The position numbers and the translations under genes are program-made. Shown here piece by piece: positions 45,691 through 54,125 of a DNA stretch of 64,000 nucleotides. A model generated the notes under the pieces. That model was not told the origin of the DNA. It made no database searches and was given only the letters and a program-made list of their open reading frames with translations. Positions within the stretch are counted from its first letter, which is position 1; each line of letters opens with the position of its first letter. The stretch is from DATDYQ01 sp035288965 (GTDB lineage: Archaea > Nanobdellota > Nanobdellia > SCGC-AAA011-G17 > JAGVZF01), in assembly GCA_035288965.1 (NCBI GenBank), contig DATDYQ010000104.1, positions 1-64,000 on the forward strand, given 5' to 3'.

Positions 45691-45719
45691 CTAATTTCTC
45701 TATATGAAATGTACAAAAA

Positions 45720-45750
45720 GAGGTTTTGACCTCAAGATTTTCTTGAGACC
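45720..45750 (+). promoter_or_regulatory. Structured leader with two mutually exclusive hairpins
   Basis: GAGGT (45720-45724) pairs with ACCTC (45729-45733). CTCAAGA (45731-45737) pairs with TCTTGAG (45741-45747). The two stems share 45731-45733, so only one can form at a time; GGT at 45722 can also pair with ACC at 45748. The second stem is also a 7-bp inverted repeat with 3-nt spacer that could be a DNA operator. It lies between the TATA box and the Shine-Dalgarno of the 40-aa gene. Confidence 0.45.
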
Positions 45751-45774
45751 CTATATCAAATAAAAATTAATAAT

Positions 45775-45783
45775 GGGGGTGAT
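45775..45783 (+). promoter_or_regulatory. Strong Shine-Dalgarno GGGGGTGAT
   Basis: Closely complementary to the archaeal 16S 3' end and 5 nt before the ATG at 45789; the best such site in the window. Confidence 0.7.
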
Positions 45784-45788
45784 TTAAA

Positions 45789-45911
45789 ATGGGAAATGCT
45801 TTAGCCTGGTTTGTTTTGGCAATATTATTAGCAATAATAATATTAACAATAGCACCAAGTCTTAAGGTAACGGCCTTAGATGTAATCAGGGCTGCACGTG
45901 GAGGAACGTAA
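45789..45911 (+). CDS. Small single-span membrane protein (40 aa)
   Basis: 40 aa, ATG to TAA. The sequence starts MGNALAWFVLAILL, continues as one long hydrophobic helix (about residues 4-24) and ends with a short polar tail rich in Arg and Gly (RAARGGT). It has the strongest Shine-Dalgarno in the window, its own TATA box and a structured leader, so it is probably well expressed. I recognise no family; it could be a regulatory or membrane-complex peptide. Confidence 0.65.
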   Translation: MGNALAWFVLAILLAIIILTIAPSLKVTALDVIRAARGGT

Positions 45912-45973
45912 ATCCTTTACTATCCATAATTGTATTCTTTACTGATTTCCATAAATAAAAGACTAAGAAAAGG

Positions 45974-45981
45974 TTTAAATA
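45974..45981 (+). promoter_or_regulatory. TATA box (TTTAAATA) for the gene at 46002
   Basis: It ends 20 nt before the ATG at 46002 and therefore rules out the longer frame that opens at 45930, which would start upstream of the promoter. Confidence 0.5.
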
Positions 45982-46001
45982 TCTTTAAATTTTTCATTAT
46001 T

Positions 46002-47543
46002 ATGCTGAAAAGAGGTGTAGGAGTATCTATGAATAAAAGTGTTAGGATTAGAAAGAAAAAGATCATTTTAATCTATCCTAATCTAGGTATTTATGGAAAG
46101 ATTATTCAAGATTTACCATTAGCTTTACTACAAACAGCAAGAATTGTTTATGACAAAGGCTATGACATATTAATTCTCGATCAAAGATTAGATGATAATT
46201 GGAAAGATACATTAAAAAAAGAGATTAACAAAGACACTTTATTTGTAGCCTTATCTGCAATGATAGGAGAACCAATAAACTATGCTTTAGAAATTGCAAA
46301 GTTCATGAAAGATAACTATCCTGAAATGCCTGTTCTCTGGGGCGGTATTCATCCAACATTATTGCCTTTACAAACTTTAGAACATCCATTAGTCGATATT
46401 GTAATTAAAGGAGATGGAGAAGAAACAATCTATGATGTTGCTCAAGCATTGGAAAAAGGTAAATCATTAAAAGGAATTCCAGGTGTTTTTTATAAAGAAA
46501 AAGATGGAACTATAGTTTCAAATCCAGTAAGAGCTCCATCTAATCTAGATGTTTTGCCTCCAATTCCATATAACCTAGTTAATATAGAAGCTTATGAAAG
46601 GCAAGGATTCAAAGAAAAAACATTTACAATATTTACCTCAGCTTCCTGCCCTCATCGATGTGCATTCTGCCATGTTCCAGGTGAAAAAAGCACTTGGCGT
46701 CCAGAAAGTGTAGATAGAACAATGAAACATCTAAGATTTATCTATGATACTTATCATCCCCAATATATTTACTTTGGTGATAATGATTTCTTTGTAAGAA
46801 TGGATAGAGCTAAAGAAATTTTCGCAAGAATAAAAGAAGAAAAATTTGAAGGAGTAACTTTCGGTTTCAGAGGAACAAGAATAGATGAACTAGATAGAAT
46901 GGATGATACAATGTTATCTCTAATGGAAGAAATCAATCTAACATATTTACACATTGGAGCTGAATCAGGATCTCAAAGAATTTTAGATTTTATCTGGAAA
47001 GATATCAAAGTAGAACAAACAATAAGAGTAAACCAAAAACTTGCCCATCATCCAAAACTTCATCCATCTTATAATTTCTTCTGCGGAGTTCCTACAGAAA
47101 CTAAAGCTGATCTTAAAGCAACAACTGATCTAATTTTAAGATTATTAAAAGATAATCCAAATTCTCAAATTAGCAGCGCAACTCAATTCACTCCTTATCC
47201 TGGAACAAGATTATTTGACATCGCTATTCAATATGGATTTCAACCTCCAACCTCTCTAGAAGGATGGGCAAAATTTGATCCAAGTGATTTCGCAAAAAGA
47301 CTTCCATGGTTAAGTAAAGAAAGACAAAGATTATTAGATTTAATTTACATAACAGCCTGGTTTGTAGATAAGAAAGTAAACTGGAACTTTACATCAGATG
47401 AAATGTTTTGGAAAGTTTTCCGTACATTATCATCAGCTTATCGTCCAATAGCAAAGTTTAGATTAAAACATCATTTTACAGGTCTTCCATTTGAATATCC
47501 AGCAAGAAAAATATTCTTTAACATATTAGAAAATAGAAACTAA
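46002..47543 (+). CDS. B12-binding radical SAM enzyme (third copy)
   Basis: 513 aa from this start. An N-terminal cobalamin-binding domain (IILIYPNLGIYGK, VLWGGIHPTLLP, VIKGDGEETIYDV) is followed by CPHRCAFC (C216, C220, C223), IYFGDNDFFVR, LHIGAESGSQRILDFI and a C-terminal helical part. It is BchE-like. An ATG at 46029 preceded by AGGTGTAGGAG is also possible; the TATA box favours 46002. It is followed after 2 nt by a methyltransferase and then a GT2, so a sugar- or lipid-modifying role is likely (inference). Confidence 0.85.
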   Translation: MLKRGVGVSMNKSVRIRKKKIILIYPNLGIYGKIIQDLPLALLQTARIVYDKGYDILILDQRLDDNWKDTLKKEINKDTLFVALSAMIGEPINYALEIAKFMKDNYPEMPVLWGGIHPTLLPLQTLEHPLVDIVIKGDGEETIYDVAQALEKGKSLKGIPGVFYKEKDGTIVSNPVRAPSNLDVLPPIPYNLVNIEAYERQGFKEKTFTIFTSASCPHRCAFCHVPGEKSTWRPESVDRTMKHLRFIYDTYHPQYIYFGDNDFFVRMDRAKEIFARIKEEKFEGVTFGFRGTRIDELDRMDDTMLSLMEEINLTYLHIGAESGSQRILDFIWKDIKVEQTIRVNQKLAHHPKLHPSYNFFCGVPTETKADLKATTDLILRLLKDNPNSQISSATQFTPYPGTRLFDIAIQYGFQPPTSLEGWAKFDPSDFAKRLPWLSKERQRLLDLIYITAWFVDKKVNWNFTSDEMFWKVFRTLSSAYRPIAKFRLKHHFTGLPFEYPARKIFFNILENRN

Positions 47544-47545
47544 AC

Positions 47546-48175
47546 ATGAACATTGACGACTATTTTAAGTATAGGTTACCCTATGATAAAAATAGGGAAA
47601 TAGTATGGAAAGAAATAGCTAAATATCTGCAAAAATTTATTCCAAAAACATCTAAAATTCTTGAGCTGGGAGCTGGTTATTGTGAATTTATCAATAATAT
47701 TCAAGGACAAGAAAAACATGCTCTTGATGTTTACCAAGAGATTAAGAATTTCGCAAAACAAGATGTAATAACTCACGTTTCTTCCTGCACTAAAATAAAA
47801 CTAGATAAAGAATCTTTTGACATTGTATTTGCTAGTAATTTGCTTGAACATCTGAATAAAGAGGATATAGACAAAACATTAAATGAAATTTACAGAATAT
47901 TAAAGAAAGAAGGTAAATTAATCTTAATTCAGCCAAATTTTAAGTATGCTTACAAAGAATATTTCGATGATTACACTCATCAAACAATTTTTACTGATCT
48001 AAGTTTAAATGACTTATTATTATCAAAAAACTTCACAATCCTAAAATTAATGCCAAAATTCCTTCCAATATCGCTTAAATCTAAACTTCCAAAAAATTCG
48101 TTACTAATAAAAACTTATCTGCATTCTCCTATTAAACCATTCGGCAAGCAAATGTTAGTAATAGCAAAGAAATAG
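47546..48175 (+). CDS. SAM-dependent methyltransferase
   Basis: 209 aa. ILELGAGYCEFI is motif I, followed by ASNLLEHLNKEDID and LKKEGKLILIQPNFKYAYKE, the Methyltransf_11/23 pattern. It starts 2 nt after the radical SAM stop, and its TAG stop shares one base with an upstream in-frame GTG of the next gene. It probably acts on a glycan or polyprenyl lipid within the radical SAM-methyltransferase-GT2 operon. Confidence 0.78.
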   Translation: MNIDDYFKYRLPYDKNREIVWKEIAKYLQKFIPKTSKILELGAGYCEFINNIQGQEKHALDVYQEIKNFAKQDVITHVSSCTKIKLDKESFDIVFASNLLEHLNKEDIDKTLNEIYRILKKEGKLILIQPNFKYAYKEYFDDYTHQTIFTDLSLNDLLLSKNFTILKLMPKFLPISLKSKLPKNSLLIKTYLHSPIKPFGKQMLVIAKK

Positions 48176-48183
48176 TGATAAAG

Positions 48184-48894
48184 ATGTGGCAAAAACAAAA
48201 AGTATCTGTAATCTTTCCTACATATAATGAAAAAGATTCTATATATTCTTCAATCCAGGATTTTTTCGCATCAAAATATGTAGATGAAATTATAGTTGTT
48301 AATAACAATGCAGCTTCTGGAACTAAAGAAGAAGTAGATAAGACAAAAGCAATCCAAGTATTTGAAACAAAACAAGGTTATGGTCATGCTATTAGGCGTG
48401 GATTTAAAGAAGTTAAAGGAGATATAATAATTATATCTGAGCCAGATGGAACATTTTCGGGAAAAGATATTCTTAAATTATTATCATACTCAGATAATTT
48501 TGATGTTGTTTTCGGTTCTAGAACCTGGAGTATAATGATACAACAAGGAGCTAACATGGGATTTTTCTTAAAGTGGGGCAATTGGTTTTTAGCAAAACTG
48601 ATGCAATTCTCATTTAACACAACAAGATTAACAGATATTGGCTGCACAATGAGATTAATAAAAAAAGATGCTCTAAATAAAATAGAAAAAGATTTTACAG
48701 TAGGATCTTCTCATTTTGGAGTTGAAATGATGCTCTTAATAATGAGCAATAAAATAAGATTCATCGAAGTTCCTGTTTCTTATCATCCAAGAGTTGGTCA
48801 ATCTTCAGTTACAGGAAGTAAAATAAAAGCATTTTTTCTCGGTTTAGATATGTTAAGCTTGGTAATAAAACATAGAATTAAAAGTTTATTTTAG
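48184..48894 (+). CDS. Glycosyltransferase family 2, polyprenyl-phosphate sugar synthase type
   Basis: 236 aa. VIFPTYNEKDSIYSSI and IIVVNNNAASGT open the GT-A fold; IISEPDGTFSGKD takes the place of the DxD motif, and FGSRTWS plus DIGCTMRLIKKDAL follow. A GTG nine nt upstream is open, but GTGATAAAG looks like the Shine-Dalgarno of the ATG at 48184. It ends 9 nt inside the convergent carbamoyltransferase gene. Confidence 0.75.
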   Translation: MWQKQKVSVIFPTYNEKDSIYSSIQDFFASKYVDEIIVVNNNAASGTKEEVDKTKAIQVFETKQGYGHAIRRGFKEVKGDIIIISEPDGTFSGKDILKLLSYSDNFDVVFGSRTWSIMIQQGANMGFFLKWGNWFLAKLMQFSFNTTRLTDIGCTMRLIKKDALNKIEKDFTVGSSHFGVEMMLLIMSNKIRFIEVPVSYHPRVGQSSVTGSKIKAFFLGLDMLSLVIKHRIKSLF

Positions 48895-50562
48895 TTTCTT
48901 TTTTTCTAATAAAAAGTTTCCAACAGCCAAATAATCTAGTCCCGTACTATAAAATGTTTTTATTGCTTCTTTTGGTCCAAGAACAATAGGATCTCCTGCA
49001 TCATTAAATGATGTATTTAATACAGCGGGTATTCCGGTTTCATCTTCAAAAGCTTCTATCATTTTATAATATCTCGGATTAATTCTTTTAACAACAGTCT
49101 GTATTCTTGCTGTTCCATCAATATGTATTGCAGCAGCTAATTCTTTCTGTTTTTTCTTTTTTGTATCAAAAGTTAACAACATAAATGGACTATTATAATA
49201 ATTTTCAAAATATTCATCACATGCTCTATCTAAAACACTTGGCGCAAATGGTCTCCAATTCTCTCTATGCTTTACTTCTTTATTCACTTTATCTTTCATC
49301 TCTGCTATACTTGGATTTGCTAATATGCTTCTATTCCCCAATGCTCTCGGCCCAAGCTCTAATTTTCCTTGACACCATCCGACAATAAATCCTTTAGCTA
49401 ACTTTTCAGCAACCACTCCTTCAATATCTTTTTGATAACTATAAATTGCTTTAGATTCTTTTAACACTTTTTCAATCTCTTCATCACTAAATTCTGGTCC
49501 ATAATAAGCATGCTCCATTACAAAATTTGTTTTATATCCAAGTTGACTGTAAAGTTCAAATGCAGCCCCTAAAGCAGTTCCAGCATCATGTGAAGCAGGT
49601 TGAATAAATATGTCTTTAGTAAATGGCATTCCAAGTATCTTAGCATTCATATCACAATTTAGCGCAACCCCACCAGCCAAACAGAAATTCGGAATTCCTG
49701 TTTTATCATACATCACTTCAGCCAATTTTTTTCCAACCTGTTCTAATTTATATTGTACAGAAGCAGCCAAATTTTTATGGTGTTCATTAATTTCCTCTTC
49801 AGGTTTTCTTTGCCTTCCAACTATATTTGCTACAGTGCTAAACCAATTCTTATCAAATTTGTACCCCTTCCTTGTTATCTGTACAACATCATCTAAATCA
49901 AATACGGGCTTCCCATAAGTAGCCAATCCCATTATTTTTCCTTCATCTCTATGACTTCCAAATCCAAGCAAATGTGTAAATGAAGAATATAAATTTCCTA
50001 AAGAATTATGCACATCATATGTTTCCATTTGATTTATCCTTCCATTTTCTCCAACACCTAAGAATGTGGATTCGCTCTCTCCCCTTCCATCCAAGGTTAT
50101 TATATTTGCTTTATTCATTCCAGAAACGAAAAATGTGCTTGCTGCATGTGCTCTATGATGTGGAATAAATTTAATCTCCTTTTTTCTTCCTTTCATCATC
50201 TCATTTAATTTTCTCATCTCCTTAAGATAGGTAAAATATGCATCAATTCCTGCAAATGGATCCGAAACATAATTATTCTGTTTAATAAAAGGCCTAAATC
50301 TAAATTTTAATAAATAACTTGCATAACTTGCATATAAAAATTTATTCGGAGTTCCAAAACCAACAGCAATATAATCTATATTATCAAATGTAATATTAGC
50401 TTCTTTTAAACAGAATTTAATTGCATTTCTAGGAAACATTCTTGGAGAATATTTAATTCCATTAAATCTTTCTTCTTCAGCAGTTGCAATCAATCTTCCA
50501 TCTTTTATTATAGCTGCTGCATTATTCCAAGATATTGGTCCAGTTATCCCTAAAATGTACAT
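48886..50562 (-). CDS. NodU/CmcH-type carbamoyltransferase
   Basis: 558 aa, full length. The N-terminal Kae1-like domain starts LGITGPISWNNAAAIIKDGR and has HHRAHAASTFF metal ligands and ITLDGRGESES; the middle has CLAGGVALNCDMNAKI. The C-terminal domain carries GWCQGKLELGPRALGNRSIL, ENWRPFAPSVL and AVLNTSFNDAGDPIVLGP, as in NodU and TobZ, which carbamoylate a sugar hydroxyl using carbamoyl phosphate and ATP. The likely target is a surface sugar. TTATATAA at 50587-50594 lies 24 nt before its ATG. Confidence 0.92.
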   Translation of the reverse strand: MYILGITGPISWNNAAAIIKDGRLIATAEEERFNGIKYSPRMFPRNAIKFCLKEANITFDNIDYIAVGFGTPNKFLYASYASYLLKFRFRPFIKQNNYVSDPFAGIDAYFTYLKEMRKLNEMMKGRKKEIKFIPHHRAHAASTFFVSGMNKANIITLDGRGESESTFLGVGENGRINQMETYDVHNSLGNLYSSFTHLLGFGSHRDEGKIMGLATYGKPVFDLDDVVQITRKGYKFDKNWFSTVANIVGRQRKPEEEINEHHKNLAASVQYKLEQVGKKLAEVMYDKTGIPNFCLAGGVALNCDMNAKILGMPFTKDIFIQPASHDAGTALGAAFELYSQLGYKTNFVMEHAYYGPEFSDEEIEKVLKESKAIYSYQKDIEGVVAEKLAKGFIVGWCQGKLELGPRALGNRSILANPSIAEMKDKVNKEVKHRENWRPFAPSVLDRACDEYFENYYNSPFMLLTFDTKKKKQKELAAAIHIDGTARIQTVVKRINPRYYKMIEAFEDETGIPAVLNTSFNDAGDPIVLGPKEAIKTFYSTGLDYLAVGNFLLEKKKLK

Positions 50563-50586
50563 TTTAGTTAAATCATTGCGAAAAAC

Positions 50587-50594
50587 TTATATAA
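50587..50594 (-). promoter_or_regulatory. TATA box (TTATATAA) for the carbamoyltransferase
   Basis: Palindromic octamer 24 nt before the ATG at 50562, within ACTTATATAACTTTCT, nearly the same 16-mer as at 52984-52999. Confidence 0.5.
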
Positions 50595-50622
50595 CTTTCT
50601 TTTTTATTATCTATATCCTCTA

Positions 50623-52293
50623 TTATCCACTATCATAAACATATATAGTTTGCTCTCTATTTTCACTTTTTAATATTATAGGATAATCTAATTCATAAGT
50701 AGAAATAATATAATCTGGTTTTACTTTTGTTTCATTTAAGTATTCTGAAACAGTATTTTTGTTCATCCAATATCCCATAACTAAAACTGATCTGTCTTTC
50801 TTTCCAAAAACATCTGTTCCTCTTCTAAAATCTTCATCTTCATTTCTTCTATCAAACATAATTAATGAATCTTCCTTGACATTTTTATCCATCCATTTTC
50901 CCATCCAAGTTTGATCTTGCAAATACCAGTTTTCATAGGAATTATAAATTGCAATAGAACTTCCAAATAAGGTTATCAAAAAGAAAAATACCATATAAAT
51001 CTTTAATATTCTCTCTAATCTATAATTATAAATTTTCATAATCAAAAAAGGAATAAAAAACATGATTATCGCCAAGATTAAGACATTATGTTTTGTAATC
51101 AATCCTAAAAATATTGTAAAAACTCCGATATAACTTAAAGATGAACTATTTATTGGTAATAAGCTTCTAAATGTTATCGTTGTTGTTATCACAACCAAAA
51201 TGCTCATTAACAATATCAAGATTTTTTTATTTGTTTTCTGTAGAATATTTTTCTCTATACTCACTGCACCTAAAATAATAATTAAAGGCAAAACTCCTTC
51301 TAAATATCTTCCTAAAACTCTTCCATTAAATATATTTTCTTTAGTTAACGGGAAACTACTGCTATGTGTAGCTGCTATAAAAATTAAAAATAATGAAGAT
51401 AATATTGTTATTGCATTTAATAAATTTATTTTTTTATCTTGCTGTTTTTTTATATTTATTAAAAATCCTATAAAGAATAATATTCCGCTAGCTAATAAGA
51501 TATATCCTACATCAATAATAATCCAATAAAAGAATTGTAACGGTGTAAAATTATTTTGTACAGCTGTTATATTTTCTCCATATCCAAATAAACCACTTAT
51601 AGAAAATCCAAATATGCTTAAATTTCTTATCAGCCAAGGTAAAACAACGATAAATGCAATCAAAAATAGTATAATCTTCTTCTTTATTTGACTATAATCC
51701 TTATCTCTAAAGAGTTTTATAAACAATATTATTACAATTGTTGGAATTAAAGATAAAGCTAATATTCTGGTTAAGTAGCTTAATCCTAAGAATATCCCTG
51801 CTAATACATCCCACCTTATTTTATTATCATTAAAAGATTTGTAAATAAAATAAATAGTAAATAAGAATAAAGGAAAAAATAAATTTTCACTTAATATATA
51901 AGAAGAAAAAACAAAAAATGGCGGCATTATTCCGATTAAACTAGCAATCAAAAAAGATTTCTTCTTGTCAAAAAATTCCTTAGCAATCAACCAAGCTGGA
52001 AATATTATTAAACTAGATAATATCGCATTAATTATCTTAAAAATAAAATAGATTATTTCCATATTTTTAAAAATATAAGATATTGAAATTACAATCGGAT
52101 ACAAGGGAGGATAAAGATAACTTGCTCTTCCATCAACAGTAAAACTTCCATCATGAAAAAAACTTCTAGCCATCTTCATATAATGGTAATCATCAGCAAA
52201 CGTGCTCGGAGATAAAACAAAAAAAGCAATAGCTATCTTTAACAAAACTAAAACAATAAATACAATCATTAACTTTTTAAAAAACCTATCCAT
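50623..52293 (-). CDS. Membrane glycosyltransferase, GT39/PMT-like (GT-C)
   Basis: 556 aa with about 12 membrane helices. The first outer loop has TFADDYHYMKMARSFFHDG (D34-D35), followed by ASYLYPPLYPIVIS, the classic ArnT/PMT-like arrangement, and a short C-terminal soluble domain. It should transfer a sugar from polyprenyl phosphate on the outer face. TTTATAAA at 52315-52322 lies 21 nt before the ATG, so it has its own leaderless promoter. Confidence 0.75.
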   Translation of the reverse strand: MDRFFKKLMIVFIVLVLLKIAIAFFVLSPSTFADDYHYMKMARSFFHDGSFTVDGRASYLYPPLYPIVISISYIFKNMEIIYFIFKIINAILSSLIIFPAWLIAKEFFDKKKSFLIASLIGIMPPFFVFSSYILSENLFFPLFLFTIYFIYKSFNDNKIRWDVLAGIFLGLSYLTRILALSLIPTIVIILFIKLFRDKDYSQIKKKIILFLIAFIVVLPWLIRNLSIFGFSISGLFGYGENITAVQNNFTPLQFFYWIIIDVGYILLASGILFFIGFLINIKKQQDKKINLLNAITILSSLFLIFIAATHSSSFPLTKENIFNGRVLGRYLEGVLPLIIILGAVSIEKNILQKTNKKILILLMSILVVITTTITFRSLLPINSSSLSYIGVFTIFLGLITKHNVLILAIIMFFIPFLIMKIYNYRLERILKIYMVFFFLITLFGSSIAIYNSYENWYLQDQTWMGKWMDKNVKEDSLIMFDRRNEDEDFRRGTDVFGKKDRSVLVMGYWMNKNTVSEYLNETKVKPDYIISTYELDYPIILKSENREQTIYVYDSG

Positions 52294-52323
52294 AAAACTA
52301 AAGAATTATAAAAATTTATAAAG

Positions 52324-52962
52324 CTATTTGTAAGCTTTCTCGCCAGTTTTATACTGTAAATCATCAACTTTTTTAATTATTTTTGCAGGATTCCCGACAA
52401 CTACTGTATTTTCAGGAACATCTTTTGTTACCACGCTCCCCGCCCCAACTAAAGCATTTTTTCCTATATTTAATCCAGGAAGTAAAGTAGAATTTGCTCC
52501 TATCTTTGCATCTTCTCCGATAATAGATCCAGCCAATTTATCTTTTGCTAATTCTGATAATGGAAATGGTGCATTTGTTAAAACAACATTTGGACCAATC
52601 CAACTTCCTTTTTTTAGTTCACAATATTCAGGAACAAAAGCTTGAGTATGTATTCTTACATTATCTTCAATCTTAACATGATGCTCAACCACACTTAAAG
52701 TTCCTATAGCAACATTATTCCCAATTTCATTTTCTTCCCTTATATTTACTTTGTTTCCTGTTTGAAAATTATCTCCTATTTTATTTCCAGAATAGATTAC
52801 TGTATGACTCCTTATATAGCAATTATTTCCAAGAATAGTTTTTAATTCACCTTCTTTCTTTCCTCTAGGTGCTGCTCCAATAATAACATAATCTTCTATA
52901 ACACAATTGTCCCCCATAGTAACATTTTCATGTATTCTTGCTGTAGGTGCTATTTTATTCAT
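52324..52962 (-). CDS. Left-handed beta-helix N-acetyltransferase (WbpD-like)
   Basis: 212 aa. Hexapeptide repeats throughout (NVTMGDNCVIEDYVIIG, IGNNVAIGTLSVVEHHVKI, SIIGEDAKIGANSTLLPG, LVGAGSVVTKDVPENTVVVG) form the trimeric LbH fold. The C-terminal GNPAKII is typical of sugar N-acetyltransferases such as WbpD/WlbB that acetylate UDP-3-amino sugars. It is divergent from a DegT aminotransferase (53-nt gap, shared palindromic TATA box), matching a 3-amino-sugar pathway. Confidence 0.8.
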   Translation of the reverse strand: MNKIAPTARIHENVTMGDNCVIEDYVIIGAAPRGKKEGELKTILGNNCYIRSHTVIYSGNKIGDNFQTGNKVNIREENEIGNNVAIGTLSVVEHHVKIEDNVRIHTQAFVPEYCELKKGSWIGPNVVLTNAPFPLSELAKDKLAGSIIGEDAKIGANSTLLPGLNIGKNALVGAGSVVTKDVPENTVVVGNPAKIIKKVDDLQYKTGEKAYK

Positions 52963-52985
52963 AATAAGTAATAAATTCCAAAAGC

Positions 52986-52993
52986 TTATATAA
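52986..52993. promoter_or_regulatory. Palindromic TATA box serving two divergent genes
   Basis: TTATATAA is its own reverse complement. It lies 23 nt from the minus-strand start (52962) and 22 nt from the plus-strand start (53016). No other box is seen in the 53-nt gap, so one TBP site could fire both ways. Confidence 0.6.
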
Positions 52994-53015
52994 CTTTCTC
53001 CTTATGTTTTTATAG

Positions 53016-54125
53016 GTGATAGTAATGATAGAAAAAGAGATACCACAAGTTGATTTGAAAAGGCAATATCATTCTATTAAAAAAGAAATAGATGAAGCTA
53101 TATTTAACATAATTGAAAACACTTCTTTTATTAATGGAAAAGCAGTACAAGAATTTGAAGAGGATTTTGCCAAATTTTGTAATGCTAAATATTGTATTGG
53201 TGTTAGTTCAGGAACAAGTGCAGTAGAAGTTGCATTACAAGCATCTGGAATTAAAGCAGGAGATGAAGTTATCACAGTTCCTAATACATTTATTGCTACA
53301 ACAGAAGCAATAACAAGATTGGGAGCTAAATTTAAATTTGTTGATATTGATGAAAAAACTTATACTATAGATATTAATCAAATTGAAAAGGCAATAACAT
53401 CAAAAACAAAAGCGATCTTACCTGTTCAATTATATGGACAATCAAGTGAAATGGATAAAATAAAAGAGATAGCTGAAATTTTTAATTTAAAAGTTATAGA
53501 AGATTGCGCACAGGCTCATGGAGCTGAATATAATAATAAAAGATTGCCTTATTCTTTAGTTGGAACCTTTAGTTTTTTCCCAGCTAAAAATCTTGGAAGT
53601 TTTGGTGATGCAGGAGCTGTTGTTACAAATGATGAAGAGATAGCAAATAAAGCTAGATTATTAAAAGATCATGGTAGAACAGGAAAGTATGTTCATGAAA
53701 TTGAAGGTTATAATCATAGATTAGATACATTACAAGCAGCAATATTAAAAGTTAAGTTAAAGAAATTGGATGAATGGATTGAGAAAAGAAGAGAAAATGT
53801 TGCATTATATAATGAATTATTAAGTGATAATATAATAAAACCGATAGAAAGAGAAAACTCTAAGCATGTTTATTATGTTTATACGATAAGGGTAAAAAAT
53901 AGAGATGGATTACAAAAATATTTGAAAGAAAATAAGATATCTTCTCAGATTTATTATCCTATACCATTACATTTACAACCAGCTTATTCTCATCTTGGTT
54001 ATAAAAAAGGAGATTTTCCAGTAACAGAAAAAGTTTGTGATGAAATCTTATCATTACCTTTATTTCCCGAGTTAACTAAAGAAGAGATTGAATATATTAG
54101 TGAGAAAGTTAATTCATTTATTTAA
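53016..54125 (+). CDS. DegT/DnrJ/EryC1/StrS aminotransferase (WbpE-like)
   Basis: 369 aa PLP enzyme. IGVSSGTSAVEVALQASGIK, VITVPNTFIATTEAI, VIEDCAQAHGAEY and the PLP-lysine segment FFPAKNLGSFGDAGAV (K191) are diagnostic, then RLLKDHGR and RLDTLQAAILKVKL. It probably aminates a UDP-3-keto sugar made by the Gfo/Idh/MocA dehydrogenase (57614) before acetylation by the LbH enzyme. GTG 53016 fits leaderless spacing; an ATG at 53025 (AGGTGAT overlapping) is the alternative. Its 3' end overlaps the HEPN gene by 8 nt. Confidence 0.88.
   Translation: MIVMIEKEIPQVDLKRQYHSIKKEIDEAIFNIIENTSFINGKAVQEFEEDFAKFCNAKYCIGVSSGTSAVEVALQASGIKAGDEVITVPNTFIATTEAITRLGAKFKFVDIDEKTYTIDINQIEKAITSKTKAILPVQLYGQSSEMDKIKEIAEIFNLKVIEDCAQAHGAEYNNKRLPYSLVGTFSFFPAKNLGSFGDAGAVVTNDEEIANKARLLKDHGRTGKYVHEIEGYNHRLDTLQAAILKVKLKKLDEWIEKRRENVALYNELLSDNIIKPIERENSKHVYYVYTIRVKNRDGLQKYLKENKISSQIYYPIPLHLQPAYSHLGYKKGDFPVTEKVCDEILSLPLFPELTKEEIEYISEKVNSFI

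Noticed and set aside
45720..45750. Stem-loop as a terminator of the upstream gene
   Set aside because: No T-run follows the stem, a TATA box precedes it and a Shine-Dalgarno follows, so a leader element fits better.
45930..46001. N-terminal extension of the radical SAM gene (24 residues)
   Set aside because: It would start upstream of the TATA box at 45974-45981, and the extra residues do not belong to the cobalamin-binding domain.
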